Positions 27,620 to 35,898 of a DNA stretch of 64,000 bases are shown in pieces. Made by a program: the position numbers and the translations under genes. The notes beneath the pieces are model-generated. The model ran no database searches. It had not been told where the DNA came from and saw only the letters and a program-made list of their open reading frames with translations. Origin of the DNA: Glutamicibacter mishrai (GTDB lineage: Bacteria; Actinomycetota; Actinomycetes; Actinomycetales; Micrococcaceae); the NCBI RefSeq assembly GCF_012221945.1, contig NZ_CP032549.1, positions 434,001-498,000 of the forward strand. Reading direction: 5' to 3'. How positions within the stretch are numbered: the first letter of the stretch is position 1; every line of letters begins with the position of its first letter.

Positions 27620-27871
27620 CCCAAGGTTTTCGGGCAAAACCCGTTATGCTTGGGCTATTGGAAAATAGGATGCCCGATCGCAATGGGCTGAGAAATTAAA
27701 CAGTATCTTGGTGGCTTCCCAGCGGTCACCATTCCCTAGGGGCCGAGGAATTCCCCTGAGTGAAAGAAGCGATCGGCTCCGCTGGAATTGTGCAGCACCG
27801 AGCGCCTGTTGCTGGATTCAAGCACGGGATGGGCAGGTTCTGCGCCCACATGAAACGAGAATATAACTATC

Positions 27872-29497
27872 GTGAGTGACACGACTTTGACGGCAGAGGC
27901 CGTCGAACCACAAGACAACACAAATGCCGCTGAGCCGGAACAGCAAAGCTTTGCTGAACTGAACGTGCGAGAAGACATCGTGGCTTCGCTTTCCGAAGCC
28001 GGAATCCTGTATCCCTTCCCTATCCAGGCGCTCACCTTGCCGGTGGCCTTGGGCGGCAACGACATCATCGGCCAGGCGAAGACCGGTACCGGCAAGACCC
28101 TGGGCTTCGGCATTCCGGCCCTGCAGCGTGTAATCCGCAAGGGCGACAAGGGCTTCGAGGATCTCGAATTCCCGGGCGCGCCACAGGCCCTGATTGTCGC
28201 TCCAACTCGCGAATTGGCCATCCAGGTCGGCGCCGATCTGGCCCAGGCTTCCAAGCACTCGAACATTTCGATCACCACCATCTACGGCGGCCGCCCGTAT
28301 GAGGAGCAGATCGCTGCTCTGAAGGCCGGAACCGACGTAATTGTCGGTACCCCAGGTCGCCTGATCGACCTGAACCGCCAGCGTGTGCTGAACCTGAAGC
28401 AGGTGCGCACCGTGGTGCTGGACGAGGCTGACGAAATGCTAGACCTGGGCTTCCTGCCTGACGTCGAGCGCATCCTCGCGGCTCTGCCACCGGTACGTCA
28501 GGCCATGCTCTTCTCCGCCACGATGCCAGGCGCCGTGATTACCATGGCCCGCCGCTACATGACCCGCCCGACCCACATTCGCGCACAGGATCCGGGCGAT
28601 GACGACTCGCTGACCAAGCGCAACATCCGCCAGCTGGTCTACCGCGCGCACAACATGGACAAGGACGAGATGGTTGCTCGCCTGCTGCAGGCCGAAGGCC
28701 GCGGCAAGACCATCATCTTCACCCAGACCAAGCGTTCGGCAGCCAAGCTGTCCGACGAGCTGGTGGACCGCGGCTTTAACGCCGGCTCACTGCACGGCGA
28801 TCTGGGCCAGGGAGCCCGTGAACAGGCTTTGAAGGCCTTCCGCGCCGGCAAGGTCGACATCCTGGTGGCCACCGACGTGGCCGCCCGCGGTATTGACGTG
28901 GACGACGTGACGCACGTCGTGAACCTGCAGTGCCCGGATGATGAGAACACCTACCTGCACCGTGTTGGCCGCACCGGCCGTGCTGGCAATACCGGCACCG
29001 CGGTGACCTTCGTAGACTGGGATTCGGTGCCTCGCTGGTCGCTGATCAACAAGGCACTTGGCTTGAATGTGCCAGAGCCGGTAGAGACCTACTCCTCCTC
29101 GCCGCACTTCTTCACTGACCTTGATATCCCGAAGGGAACCAAGGGACGCCTGCCACGTGCCAAGAAGGCCAACGCCGCTGAGGGCGAAGGTTCGGACGCC
29201 TCGGAGAACACGCCACGCACCCCACGCCGTCGCAGCAACTCCCGCTCGCGCACCCGCACCGTCAATGGCCAGCGCACCGAAAAGCGCGCCGCCCAGGGCG
29301 AGGGCACCGAGCAGGAGGGTTCGCGCCACGGACACTCGAAGGGCAAGCAGGATCGGCCAGCCCGCGAGAACGAACGCCACCGCGAGACCCACCAACATGG
29401 CACCGAAGGCGACGAGAACTCGCAGGCTCCAGCGCAGGCACGTCGTCGCCGTCCGCGCCGTCGTACCCGCAGCACCGATGAAGGCGGACAGGACTAG
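27872..29497 (+). CDS. DEAD-box ATP-dependent RNA helicase
   Basis: 541 aa RNA helicase. Motifs in order: Q motif near FPIQALTLP, AKTGTGKT (I), PTRELAIQV (Ia), TPGRLIDL (Ib), LDEADEMLD (II), SATMP (III), ATDVAARGIDVDDV (V), HRVGRTGRAG (VI). From about residue 420 the tail is strongly basic and Arg/Ser-rich, typical of RNA-binding extensions in RhlE/CsdA-like actinobacterial helicases. The GTG at 27872 follows a 252-bp non-coding stretch that may be a long leader. Likely role in ribosome assembly, RNA decay or cold adaptation; the specific paralogue cannot be named. Confidence 0.93.
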   Translation: MSDTTLTAEAVEPQDNTNAAEPEQQSFAELNVREDIVASLSEAGILYPFPIQALTLPVALGGNDIIGQAKTGTGKTLGFGIPALQRVIRKGDKGFEDLEFPGAPQALIVAPTRELAIQVGADLAQASKHSNISITTIYGGRPYEEQIAALKAGTDVIVGTPGRLIDLNRQRVLNLKQVRTVVLDEADEMLDLGFLPDVERILAALPPVRQAMLFSATMPGAVITMARRYMTRPTHIRAQDPGDDDSLTKRNIRQLVYRAHNMDKDEMVARLLQAEGRGKTIIFTQTKRSAAKLSDELVDRGFNAGSLHGDLGQGAREQALKAFRAGKVDILVATDVAARGIDVDDVTHVVNLQCPDDENTYLHRVGRTGRAGNTGTAVTFVDWDSVPRWSLINKALGLNVPEPVETYSSSPHFFTDLDIPKGTKGRLPRAKKANAAEGEGSDASENTPRTPRRRSNSRSRTRTVNGQRTEKRAAQGEGTEQEGSRHGHSKGKQDRPARENERHRETHQHGTEGDENSQAPAQARRRRPRRRTRSTDEGGQD

Positions 29498-29547
29498 TTC
29501 CTAGTCCCCTTGTTAGTTCGTTATTCCGAAAGGAACCTAAGCCAGCG

Positions 29548-30459
29548 GTGCTTGCTCAACCCGAAGAATCAGCAATACCTGAAACCGGACCTACTCATGC
29601 CCCGGCATGTGCAGGTCCGGCCTCAGCCAATACCGTGTACCACGGGGATAACCTCAGCGTCCTCTCCTCCTTGCCGGAGCAGAGCTTCACGCTGATCTAT
29701 GTGGATCCGCCATTTAATACCGGACGGAAGCAGACCCGTGCACAGCGCACCATGGTGCGGGCGGCCGAGGGAGAAGGCGACCGCACGGGTTTCCAGGGAC
29801 GCGCCTACAACACCGAGCTCGGCACGGCGCGTTCCTACCACGACACCTTTGATGATTACCTCAGCTTCATCGAGCCTCGGCTCCGTGAAGCGCACCGGCT
29901 GCTGACCGAAGATGGCACCTTGTACGTGCACCTCGATTACCGGGAAGTGCACTACGTCAAGGTGCTGCTCGACGAGATCTTCGGGCGCGATTGCTTCCTG
30001 AACGAATTGATTTGGGCTTACGACTACGGAGCCCGGGCCAAGAACCGGTGGCCGGCAAAGCACGACACCATCTTGGTTTATGTGAAGAATCCGAAGCATT
30101 ACCACTTTGATTCTTCAGCGGTGGACCGCGAACCTTATATGGCTCCAGGCTTGGTCACTCCGGAGAAGCGTGCGCTGGGCAAGCTTCCCACCGACGTGTG
30201 GTGGCATACCATCGTTTCGCCCACCGGCAAGGAAAAGACCGGGTACCCCACGCAGAAACCCGAAGGGATCCTGCGCCGAATCATCACCGCGTCTTCACGT
30301 CCCGGCGACTGGGTGCTGGACTTCTTTGCAGGCTCCGGAACCACCGGTGCCGTGGCAGCCAAACTGGACCGCCAATTTGTCCTCGTGGATCAGAATCCTG
30401 AAGCTATTGACGTGATGCGTTCACGACTGCCAGAGTCCACGGCCTATACCAAGGCCTGA
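29548..30459 (+). CDS. Orphan DNA methyltransferase, beta-class (N6-adenine or N4-cytosine)
   Basis: 303 aa SAM-dependent DNA methyltransferase. Motif IV DPPF (near residue 53) comes before the SAM-binding FFAGSGTTG (near residue 257), the beta-class order shared with CcrM and type III Mod subunits; TGYPTQKPEGILRRII is the usual motif X region. No restriction endonuclease or specificity gene lies nearby, so it is an orphan, perhaps for epigenetic control. The GTG at 29548 follows AAGGAA. The last 16 bp overlap the convergent PHP gene. Recognition sequence unknown. Confidence 0.88.
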   Translation: MLAQPEESAIPETGPTHAPACAGPASANTVYHGDNLSVLSSLPEQSFTLIYVDPPFNTGRKQTRAQRTMVRAAEGEGDRTGFQGRAYNTELGTARSYHDTFDDYLSFIEPRLREAHRLLTEDGTLYVHLDYREVHYVKVLLDEIFGRDCFLNELIWAYDYGARAKNRWPAKHDTILVYVKNPKHYHFDSSAVDREPYMAPGLVTPEKRALGKLPTDVWWHTIVSPTGKEKTGYPTQKPEGILRRIITASSRPGDWVLDFFAGSGTTGAVAAKLDRQFVLVDQNPEAIDVMRSRLPESTAYTKA

Positions 30460-31289
30460 GAACCGGTACCTTCCTGAATAATACGTTGCAGCATTTCCGG
30501 CTCGGTGAGATTCTCACCGAGCCGGTTCAGTTTTCCGGTCCCGTGATAATCAGAGGAACCGGTGACGATTAGGTTGTTTTGGGCCGCAAGCTCCAACAGC
30601 CAGCGCTTGCCTTCTTCGGTATTATCCCGGTGGTGGACTTCAACCCCGCCAAGCCCCGCGTCAATCATGTCGTGGAAGGTCGCGTCGGCAACTACTCGAC
30701 CGCGCTTGGACGCTTTCGGGTGGGCAAAGACCGGTACTCCCCCGGCTTCACGAACCAATTGCACGGCTTTGGCCGGGTCCACTGCCGGATGCGCGACGTA
30801 GTAGCGCGAACGGTAGGAAAGCACGTTGGCAAACGCTTCATTGCGGTTGGCCACTATGCCCGCGGTCACCAGTGCGTCCGCAATGTGGGGACGGCCCACG
30901 GTTGATCCCGGTTGGCAGTGGTCCCGCACGAGATCCCAATTGATCGGGTAGTCCTCGGCCAGGCGTTCAACGATGCGCTGGGCGCGAATGATGCGGGCGT
31001 TCAGCGCGAGATCAAGTTCATCGAGCAGCGGCTGGTAGTTGGGGTCGTGAAGGTAGCTGAGCAGGTGGACGCTGATGCCTTGCGGATCTTGGCAGGTGAT
31101 TTCCATGCCAGGAACAAACCCGATGCCCACTTCCTGTGCCATCGCTGCCGCCGATGCCCAGCCGGTGGTCTGGTCGTGGTCAGTCAGCGCCACGATGTCC
31201 AGGCCCGCAGCGGCCGCGGAGCGTATCAGTTCGGAAGGAGTTTCCGTTCCGTCAGACACATTGGAGTGGGTGTGCAGGTCAATTCGCAT
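30444..31289 (-). CDS. PHP-domain phosphoesterase (TrpH/RNase AM-like)
   Basis: 281 aa polymerase-and-histidinol-phosphatase domain protein. The metal-binding His residues are in RIDLHTHSNVSDG at the N-terminus, VALTDHDQTTG, VFAHP and SSDYHGTG. Relatives include a 3',5'-nucleoside bisphosphate phosphatase and the 5'-3' exoribonuclease RNase AM (YciV/TrpH) of E. coli; the reaction here is inferred from family only. Its 3' end overlaps the methyltransferase by 16 bp tail to tail. It is divergent from pepP across 65 bp. Confidence 0.88.
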   Translation of the reverse strand: MRIDLHTHSNVSDGTETPSELIRSAAAAGLDIVALTDHDQTTGWASAAAMAQEVGIGFVPGMEITCQDPQGISVHLLSYLHDPNYQPLLDELDLALNARIIRAQRIVERLAEDYPINWDLVRDHCQPGSTVGRPHIADALVTAGIVANRNEAFANVLSYRSRYYVAHPAVDPAKAVQLVREAGGVPVFAHPKASKRGRVVADATFHDMIDAGLGGVEVHHRDNTEEGKRWLLELAAQNNLIVTGSSDYHGTGKLNRLGENLTEPEMLQRIIQEGTGSQALV

Positions 31290-31354
31290 ATGCCTAGATT
31301 ATCCCTTGCGCTGATACTTTGCTGGGATACCTCCGATGGTGACACACTTGGACT

Positions 31355-32902
31355 ATGACCAATCAAGAATCAACTGCGCAAGGCACAGATCAGCCGTTGG
31401 AAGACCGAGTGAACAACCGTTCCCAGCGTCCAACGTCCAAAGCATTCCAAGAATTCATGGCCTCCTCATGGGCTACCGATACTTCTGAACTGCCACAGCA
31501 GGATGAAGCTGCCAGCTACGCGGCAGCTCGCCGCGCGAAGCTTTCGGAGAATTTCGCGGGTGAACGCCTTGTCATTCCGGCCGGTCCGCTCAAGGTCCGC
31601 TCCAACGACACCGATTACCGGTTCCGCCCGCACTCGGCCTTCGCCCACCTGACTGGTCTGGGCGTTGACCACGAACCAGACGCCGTGCTGGTCATGGAGC
31701 CTACCGATGACGGCGCAGGCGAACGGGGCACCAACCACGTCTCCACTCTGTATTTCGCTCCAATGGCGGGACGCGACAGCACCGACTTCTACCTGAACTC
31801 GCGTTCCGGCGAGTTCTGGGTTGGTCCACGCCCGACCCTTTCGTCCCTGGCTGCCCGCACCGGCCTGCCCACCGATTCGCTGGACCAGCTGGAAATGGCG
31901 GTCACGAAGAATTCCGGCCCTCAGGCTCTGGGCGGCATCCGCATCCGCTTGGTGCGCGAAGTCGACCTGAACATGGACGCGTTGGTTGATACCTCGCGAA
32001 TCAACACCGGCCAGGATCTGGAAGCGAGCGACTCGCTGGATACCGAACTTGCCGAATTCGTCTCGGAAATCCGCCTGGTCAAGGACGAGTACGAAATCGC
32101 TGAATTGCGAAAGTCCGTCGCTGCAACCATCAATGGTTTCGAAGATGTCGTGCGCAGCCTGGATCAGGCCATGGCACACCAGCGCGGTGAACGAGTTGTC
32201 GAAGGCGCGTTCTTCGCGCGTGCCCGCTTGGAAGGCAATGAGCTGGGCTACGACACCATCGCGGCCTCCGGCAATAATGCCACCATCCTGCACTGGATCC
32301 GCAACACCGGCTCCGTCAACGACGGCGAAGTCCTCCTGCTGGATGCCGGCGTTGAAGCCGACTCGCTGTACACCGCGGACATCACCCGTTCCCTGCCAGT
32401 CTCCGGCAAGTACACCGATGTCCAGCGCAAGGTCTACCAAGCGGTTTTGGATGCCGCTGATGCCGCATTCGCCGCCGTGAAGCCGGGGCTGAAGTTCCGT
32501 GACCTGCACCTGATCGCCACCCGTGTTCTGGCCGAGCGTCTTTCTGAATGGGGCATTCTTCCGGTGTCGGTCGAGGAAGCGATGAGTCAGGAAGGCCAGC
32601 ACCACCGCCGCTGGATGCCGCACGGCACCAGCCACCACCTGGGCCTGGATGTGCACGACTGCGCGCAGGCACGTGCCGAGTTGTACCTGGACGCAGAGCT
32701 GAAGGAAGGCATGGTATTCACCATCGAACCTGGCCTGTACTTCAAGGATGAGGATCTGGCGATTCCCGAAGAATACCGTGGCCTGGGCGTGCGCATCGAA
32801 GATGACATTCTCGTCACCGCCGATGGCGCCGAGAACCTGAGCGCGGCGCTTCCACGCAACCCGGATGAGGTTGAAGCATGGATGGCCAAGCTGCGCGGCT
32901 AA
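31355..32902 (+). CDS. pepP: Xaa-Pro aminopeptidase (aminopeptidase P)
   Basis: 515 aa metallopeptidase that removes N-terminal residues before proline. The pita-bread fold's metal ligands are seen: LLLDAGVEADSLYTADITRS (two Asp), MPHGTSHHLGLDVHD (His), FTIEPGLYF and GVRIEDDILVT (two Glu). The N-terminal domain (RLVIPAGPLKVRSNDTDYRF) is the creatinase-like AMP_N domain. About 40 extra residues precede it. Followed by a strong bidirectional hairpin. Confidence 0.94.
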   Translation: MTNQESTAQGTDQPLEDRVNNRSQRPTSKAFQEFMASSWATDTSELPQQDEAASYAAARRAKLSENFAGERLVIPAGPLKVRSNDTDYRFRPHSAFAHLTGLGVDHEPDAVLVMEPTDDGAGERGTNHVSTLYFAPMAGRDSTDFYLNSRSGEFWVGPRPTLSSLAARTGLPTDSLDQLEMAVTKNSGPQALGGIRIRLVREVDLNMDALVDTSRINTGQDLEASDSLDTELAEFVSEIRLVKDEYEIAELRKSVAATINGFEDVVRSLDQAMAHQRGERVVEGAFFARARLEGNELGYDTIAASGNNATILHWIRNTGSVNDGEVLLLDAGVEADSLYTADITRSLPVSGKYTDVQRKVYQAVLDAADAAFAAVKPGLKFRDLHLIATRVLAERLSEWGILPVSVEEAMSQEGQHHRRWMPHGTSHHLGLDVHDCAQARAELYLDAELKEGMVFTIEPGLYFKDEDLAIPEEYRGLGVRIEDDILVTADGAENLSAALPRNPDEVEAWMAKLRG

Positions 32903-32926
32903 TGCCAGCGGTGGCACTTTAAAGCA

Positions 32927-32985
32927 AGTGAGGGTCCGGGTTCAGTTACCAAAAGTAACTGAACCCGGACCCTCACTGCGTTTTT
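32927..32985. terminator. Bidirectional terminator between pepP and the convergent stress-protein gene
   Basis: A perfect 23-bp stem (32927-32949 with 32955-32977) and a 5-nt loop, followed by GCG and five T on the + strand. Lies between two convergent genes. Confidence 0.9.
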
Positions 32986-32991
32986 GCTGCC

Positions 32992-33858
32992 TTATGCCTT
33001 TGGCTCGTCGTCCTTGGACGGCGCCGACGGATGGTTTTCGGGATTCACCTTCGGCTCCACGCTTGAGAGGTCCTGCTCCTGCTGTGCATCAGCGGAAGAA
33101 TCCTCCGAGGCTGGTGCCTGCTGCTCACTGTGCGCTGACGATTCAGGCTGCTCTTGCGGCTTGGCTGCAGGCTCCGCGGCTGGCTTCGGTTCGTTGACAC
33201 GAACGCCATAACGAGGGCGCCCATCCGGAAGATCCGGGAACTGTCCGCGACGTGGATCGGTGGACTCGCTTGGCTTGACCGCCGCCTGGGTCGGAGCCGG
33301 CGCGGTAACCGGGGCCGCTGGCGCCTGCTGCTGGATCTGGGTCTCAGCTGGCTGGCCAGCACCTGGATGCGGGCGCATGGGCAGCTTGGACGCAAGGGTT
33401 CGTGCGGCCTGCGCATGCTCGAAGTCAACCACCACATCAAAGCTGGTGGCGACAAACTGGCTGGAGGATGCGAAGTCGCGCTTGCCGCGACGGGTCGAAT
33501 AGCTCACCACGCCAGCGATCATCCAAATGGCCATGCCCAAGCCGATGGAAGACAGGATCTGGTACAGGCCATTGCCTCCTCCGCCGAACAGGGACAGCAA
33601 CAGGCCGACAAACAGGCCCATCATGCCGCCCTGGGCTGCGCCAGCCAGTGCCACCTTGGGATAGGAAAGCTTCGCGGTCACTCGCTCCACAGTGCGTACG
33701 TCATTACCGACAATGCTCACCGAGGCGACGGGAAAGTCATTATCTGCCAAATAGTCGACGAGCTTCTGCGCATCGAGGTAGCTGGTATAACGTCCAAGCA
33801 GTTCTCCGCGAGGCAAACCGTTGGGGCTGATCGAATTTACTCCATGAGGCGAGGTCAT
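32992..33858 (-). CDS. YflT/GSP17M-domain membrane protein
   Basis: About 288 aa. The N-terminal domain (LLGRYTSYLDAQKLVDYLADNDFPVASVSIVG) resembles the general stress protein 17M (YflT) fold. Two hydrophobic segments follow: GAAQGGMMGLFVGLLLSLFG and LSSIGLGMAIWMIAGVVSY. The C-terminal third is a Pro/Ala/Glu/Gln-rich low-complexity tail. The ATG at 33858 is taken; a GTG at 33873 is possible and neither has a clear ribosome binding site. Resembles mycobacterial Rv1233c in its position next to a Rv1232c-like gene. Function unknown. Confidence 0.75.
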   Translation of the reverse strand: MTSPHGVNSISPNGLPRGELLGRYTSYLDAQKLVDYLADNDFPVASVSIVGNDVRTVERVTAKLSYPKVALAGAAQGGMMGLFVGLLLSLFGGGGNGLYQILSSIGLGMAIWMIAGVVSYSTRRGKRDFASSSQFVATSFDVVVDFEHAQAARTLASKLPMRPHPGAGQPAETQIQQQAPAAPVTAPAPTQAAVKPSESTDPRRGQFPDLPDGRPRYGVRVNEPKPAAEPAAKPQEQPESSAHSEQQAPASEDSSADAQQEQDLSSVEPKVNPENHPSAPSKDDEPKA

Positions 33859-33990
33859 ATCTATATTGTGCACAGGTTTACTGTGAGCCTGCCTAGTTGT
33901 GAACTAACTATCGCTGTGGGTGAAAGAAACAGTTAACCGCTTGTGTCTTTGCACACCGCAATGATCATTCGGACACGATAGTCTAGAGAG

Positions 33991-35241
33991 GTGAGCGCAC
34001 AAGTGTCTAAAATCTTCGTCGCCCGGCTTCTCGGGCTTGATGTCTTCGACCCCTTGGGCGACCGTCTGGGCCGTTTGCGCGATGTTGTTGTCGTGTCCCG
34101 CGGTCCGCAGAAGCCTGCCGCCTGTGTGGGTCTGGTCGTCGAGGTCCCCGGCAAGCGCCGGGTCTTCGTTCCGATGACCCGTATCCAATCCATGGAAGCC
34201 AACCAGGTCATCTGCTCAGGCCTGGTCAACATGCGCCGCTTCCAGCAGCGTGGCCAGGAAATCCTGGTTGTTGCCGAAATGTTCGACCGCACCATCAGCT
34301 TCATCGATGGCTCGGGCCGCGGTGTCATCGAGGATATCGGCCTGACCCAGACCCGCCGTGGCGACTGGGAGATCAACGAATACTACGTGCAGCGCGGAGT
34401 CCCCAGCTCCTCCTTGCTGGGTCTGCGCCCACGTCGACGCGACAAGGTGCTGGTCTCGTGGGATGAAGTGCGCCATGGGTCCCAGGAAGAACCGCAATCG
34501 GCTGATACCTTCGTGGCCACCCACGATGAAATGAAGCCCGCTGACTTTGCCGACGCGCTGCATGAAATGAACGAGAAGCGCCGTCTTGAAATCGCCGCGC
34601 ACCTGCAGGATGAGCGTCTTGCTGACGTACTCCAGGAATTGCCAGACCGCGAGCAGGTAGAGATCCTCTCGGCGCTGGGTCTTGAACGCGCCGCCGATGT
34701 GCTCGAAGAGATGGATCCGGACGACGCCGCCGACTTGTTGGCCGGCATTGGCGAAGAGACCAAGCACCAGTTGCTGGATCTGATGAACGAGGACGAAGCC
34801 AAGGACGTACGCCGATTGCTGGCCTACCCCGAAGGCACCGCCGGTTCGATCATGACCCCGGTTCCGGTGATCCTCACCCCCGAGTCAACGGTCGCCGAAG
34901 CGCTGGCCTCGGTTCGCCTTGAAGAACTCAGTCCGGCTTTGGCTTCCACCGTTTATGTGGTGCGTCCTCCGCTGGAAACGCCTACCGGCCGGTACCTGGG
35001 CCAGGTTCATATCCAAGCGCTGCTCCGAGCGGCACCGCCTGAGCCCCTGGGCGATATTCTTGATACCGAACTTGAGTCGATGTCAGACCTCGCGGATATT
35101 TCCGAGGTCGTGCGGCATCTGGCCACATATAACCTCACCAGCGTGGGTGTCACCAATAAAGAGGGCCGGCTCGTTGGAGCCATCACCGTCGATGACGTAT
35201 TGGACCACATCCTTCCCGATGATTGGCGCTCGCAAGACTAA
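33991..35241 (+). CDS. PRC-barrel, MgtE N-terminal and CBS domain protein without membrane part
   Basis: 416 aa. The N-terminus (FVARLLGLDVFDPLGDRLGRL) looks like a PRC-barrel. The middle carries the MgtE intracellular N domain (alternating helices with FADALHEMNEKRRLEI and LPDREQVEILSALG). The C-terminus holds a CBS pair (YPEGTAGSIMTPVPVILTP to GAITVDDVLDHIL). The five transmembrane helices of a real MgtE Mg2+ channel are missing, so this is not a transporter alone. It may be a soluble Mg2+ or nucleotide sensor. Counterpart of mycobacterial Rv1232c by layout; upstream of DUF1003 and mrp. Confidence 0.88.
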   Translation: MSAQVSKIFVARLLGLDVFDPLGDRLGRLRDVVVVSRGPQKPAACVGLVVEVPGKRRVFVPMTRIQSMEANQVICSGLVNMRRFQQRGQEILVVAEMFDRTISFIDGSGRGVIEDIGLTQTRRGDWEINEYYVQRGVPSSSLLGLRPRRRDKVLVSWDEVRHGSQEEPQSADTFVATHDEMKPADFADALHEMNEKRRLEIAAHLQDERLADVLQELPDREQVEILSALGLERAADVLEEMDPDDAADLLAGIGEETKHQLLDLMNEDEAKDVRRLLAYPEGTAGSIMTPVPVILTPESTVAEALASVRLEELSPALASTVYVVRPPLETPTGRYLGQVHIQALLRAAPPEPLGDILDTELESMSDLADISEVVRHLATYNLTSVGVTNKEGRLVGAITVDDVLDHILPDDWRSQD

Positions 35242-35283
35242 ACGAGCACCATCACTAGACAGATCAGCAGAGGAGTTCCAGCT

Positions 35284-35898
35284 ATGGCTGAGCAGCGTAA
35301 GACGAATGGCCTGGACACCCCACTGGCAGCACGACAACGTTTCTGGCCGAAGTTCTCGCCTAACCCGGACCTGTTTGGTTCGGTCACCGAGAAGTTCGCC
35401 CGGTTCATGGGTACTCCCCAGTTCCTGCTGTACATGACCGTGTTCTGTGCCTTCTGGCTGATCTGGAATTCCGTGGCGCCCCAGAGCTGGCGTTTTGACG
35501 ATGCCACCATCGGCTTCACGGCGTTGACACTGATGCTTTCGCTTCAGGCTTCCTACGCTGCGCCGCTGTTGCTGCTGGCCCAGAACCGCCAGGACGACCG
35601 TGACCGCGTCTCGCTGTCTGAAGACCGCGCCCGAGCCGAACGCAACCTGTATGACACCGAGTACCTCACCCGGGAGTTGGCGTCCCTGCGCTTGGCCCTG
35701 CGCGATGTCGCAACCCGTGACTACGTCCGTTCGGAACTGCGCAATGTCCTCGAAGAGCTGCTGGAAACCACCGACGGCGAAGAGCTGCACCTTCGCGCCA
35801 AGAAGAAGAGCGGCGGCAAGAATTCCTCGCCGCAGACCGGCATCATCGAAACGGTCAATCCTCAGCAGTCCCAGCAGCGGAAGAACAACAGCAAGTGA
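35284..35898 (+). CDS. DUF1003 membrane protein
   Basis: 204 aa. Two transmembrane helices (about residues 45-64 and 79-101: LLYMTVFCAFWLIWNSVAP and FTALTLMLSLQASYAAPLLLL) followed by the conserved AQNRQDDRDR motif of DUF1003, then a charged coiled-coil-like region and a Lys/Ser-rich tail. Function unknown. Its stop overlaps the mrp GTG (GTGA), so expression is coupled to mrp. Confidence 0.88.
   Translation: MAEQRKTNGLDTPLAARQRFWPKFSPNPDLFGSVTEKFARFMGTPQFLLYMTVFCAFWLIWNSVAPQSWRFDDATIGFTALTLMLSLQASYAAPLLLLAQNRQDDRDRVSLSEDRARAERNLYDTEYLTRELASLRLALRDVATRDYVRSELRNVLEELLETTDGEELHLRAKKKSGGKNSSPQTGIIETVNPQQSQQRKNNSK

Noticed and set aside
29548..31289. Restriction-modification or defence island around the methyltransferase
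   Set aside because: No endonuclease, specificity subunit, helicase-nuclease or mobile gene adjoins it; the PHP protein matches housekeeping phosphoesterases.
31466..32917. A 483-codon open frame antisense to pepP
   Set aside because: It mirrors a gene with complete aminopeptidase P motifs; long antisense frames are common at this base composition. The same applies to frames antisense to typA (51795-53174), moeB/thiG (53926-55455), hemC/cpfC (17883-19130) and cgoX (21093-22343).
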